Below are positions 62,587 to 64,000 of a DNA stretch of 64,000 bases, one piece after another. Source of the DNA: Dimorphilus gyrociliatus (Eukaryota; Annelida; Polychaeta; Dinophilidae); assembly GCA_904063045.1 (NCBI GenBank), contig CAJFCJ010000053.1, positions 30,885 through 94,884 of the forward strand. The letters run 5' to 3'. Numbering within the stretch: the stretch's first letter is position 1; each line of letters starts with the position of its first letter. A model generated the notes under the pieces. The model had not been told where the DNA came from. It did no database searches and saw nothing but the letters and a program-made list of their open reading frames with translations. The position numbers were made by a program, and so were the translations under genes.

Positions 62587-64000
62587 CAGACTAAATGAAT
62601 GATGATTTTTAACATTAAATTTTTTTATTAGTCTCTGCAATAACATTTTGCATGGATTGTTCTACCTACTTAAGTTTGGACAGCTGTTTCAACTATATGT
62701 TTCCAAGTATGTCAATACTTCATTTGATGGAATTTTTATTAAAGTATTTTATTAATGATCCACTTATTTTTTCCAACAATCTATAAATTATAGGCTTACT
62801 TAAAAACCAATTCAGACTGACAGACCACTTGGTGTTACACTCTCACTAAAAGCTTATATGGTTAAGATTAGTGTTGCTATTAGAAGCAGTTACACTAAAG
62901 AAAGGTTTGAGTGTTTTATGGCAGGGTTAGGTTAACTAACCCTAAATACCATGGTCTATTTTCAATCCATGTATGGCTACATCTTTTATAATTTTTATAT
63001 ACAGGGTTAAATTCCCCATTAACAGCCAAATGACCTAAACTAGTTGGCCATAAACCAGATATATATTTGTAGGTTGTTTATATACCAAGTTTACATTTGT
63101 GAATCCAGTTGAATACAATCCAACTGAAAAGTAGAAAAAAATCCAAACTATTTTAAGTAAGAAGACTTCAAAATGGCTACTGAGCAATGGAGAAGAATAT
63201 AAAATAAAGGCAAAATGTTTTTGACCACTTTGTAAAATGTGTAACAAATATTCTTTCAAACATGAACAACTATTACATAGCATTATGTAAAACGTACAAT
63301 TTTCTTTGATGAGCATCTTTTGATTCTTTCCCAATTCCATTGTGGCTCCGTCTGTTATAGTCAAATTATTCTTATTTAATTGTAATTTGCTGCTTTTAAA
63401 TGAATCACTAAGCTCAAAATATCTGACAAACAGAGAAAGTTTTAATTTAAGAATTGAAGTACGGAACATAGAAAGATGAACAGAACCAGAATTCTGTAAT
63501 CCATTAGTGAAGATGATGCCGAATTTTCTGTATTACCACCTGTTTGATTATTTGTTAAATAAATACATAATTTCTAAGTAGAATTCAATTGTTATCTTAC
63601 AGAATTTTCACAGATACTCTTCATTTTCTTGTACAGTTTCATTAGAAGGTCTACAAGATTCTGGAATGTTATATGTGCAAAAGAACAAATCACATATTTT
63701 TTGATATCAATACAGTTTTGCAGATAACTTTGGCATGCTGGAAAAAAAGAGATATAAACCCTAAATTATTGATTGGCGATATATTCAAGTATATTACTTA
63801 AGTAACAAAATCGCCTTAGTAAATAATTCAATGTCTAGAAATTCCAAATAAGACAACCGTTCATAATAAGATTTTCCTCCACACTGCACATGTCCTGTCA
63901 TAATTATGCAGCATTGTGTTGGCATGAAACCATTTTCCATCATGTTAATCAAAGTTATTGCTCATTTTTTCATTGCATTCCCTAACCAAACTTGTACAAC
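62587..64000. repeat. Right copy of 1.4 kb direct repeat
   Basis: Same orientation as 1-1413; it runs into the window end. It differs by short indels, mostly in homopolymers, and a few substitutions. Confidence 0.95.
63608..64000 (-). pseudogene. Second copy of the Cys-rich gene, frameshifted
   Basis: Exon 2 (63737-63608) and part of exon 1 of the gene at 1024-1563. Compared with copy 1, exon 2 lacks one T in a T run (near 63697) and exon 1 has at least four 1-nt indels (near 63810, 63838, 63873, 63947), so the frame is broken several times. The changes are mostly homopolymer lengths, so assembly errors are possible. The start lies outside the window. Confidence 0.7.

Noticed and set aside
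1-64000. tRNA, rRNA, CRISPR or bacterial operon features
   Set aside because: None were recognised; introns, telomeric repeats and retroelements show an animal nuclear genome.

Overview
The window is nuclear DNA of an invertebrate animal. It is AT-rich. Its genes have short GT-AG introns (about 55-110 nt) and encode secreted or receptor proteins built from animal extracellular modules (SRCR, LDLa, leucine-rich repeats, a seven-helix receptor start, PAN/apple, VWD-like). Short (TTAGGG)n/(CCCTAA)n tracts occur throughout, so the telomere repeat is probably TTAGGG; that argues against nematodes (TTAGGC) and most insects (TTAGG). I cannot place the species more closely.

Most of the sequence is mobile DNA. 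By region: (1) 1-1413, a direct repeat that returns at 62587-64000 and holds a two-exon Cys-rich secreted-protein gene. (2) 2004-5690, an unknown ORF split by an intact MULE transposon (2298-5048) with a PHD-like/FLYWCH/MULE transposase. (3) 5990-14835, a chain of elements joined through CCCTAA tracts: two tandem hammerhead-ribozyme units, a 4.4 kb element with an unknown ORF and an OTU-protease ORF linked by a canonical -1 frameshift site, a 5'-truncated Penelope-like element (PLE), and repeat family B. (4) 14835-20575, a 5'-truncated Ty3/gypsy-env relic, another hammerhead unit, a small secreted-peptide gene and more truncated pieces with telomeric junctions. (5) 20814-30500, a MITE, a second OTU-element 3' end, and an AT-rich cluster (family C) carrying an unknown 398-aa ORF and decayed relatives. 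(6) 30530-33080, a non-coding element flanked by hammerhead-bearing direct repeats. (7) 33200-43427, a nearly complete Ty3/gypsy element on the minus strand with LTRs, PBS, gag-pol, integrase, a second retropepsin-like domain and a frameshifted env; a solo LTR of another family sits in its 5' LTR. (8) 43428-50370, repeats around a complete 449-aa secreted VWD-like gene. (9) 51083-55100, a SRCR/LDLa/LRR receptor gene that ends inside its first transmembrane helix where family B begins. (10) 55788-59085, a phosphoglycerate-mutase fragment, a second MULE relic, a hammerhead pair and a complete 210-aa PAN-domain gene. (11) 59712-64000, LTR relics and the right copy of the terminal repeat.

The most striking pattern is that unrelated elements (hammerhead units, the OTU element, family B) repeatedly end, in sense orientation, at fixed points that run into CCCTAA, while the element following them is 5'-truncated. 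This is what serial element addition onto telomeric 3' ends would leave, so I suspect an old telomere-associated retroelement array comparable to rotifer PLE terminons. Targeting of internal telomeric repeats is the main alternative. Exon structures were inferred by eye from splice signals and reading-frame continuity; no alignment or search was run.
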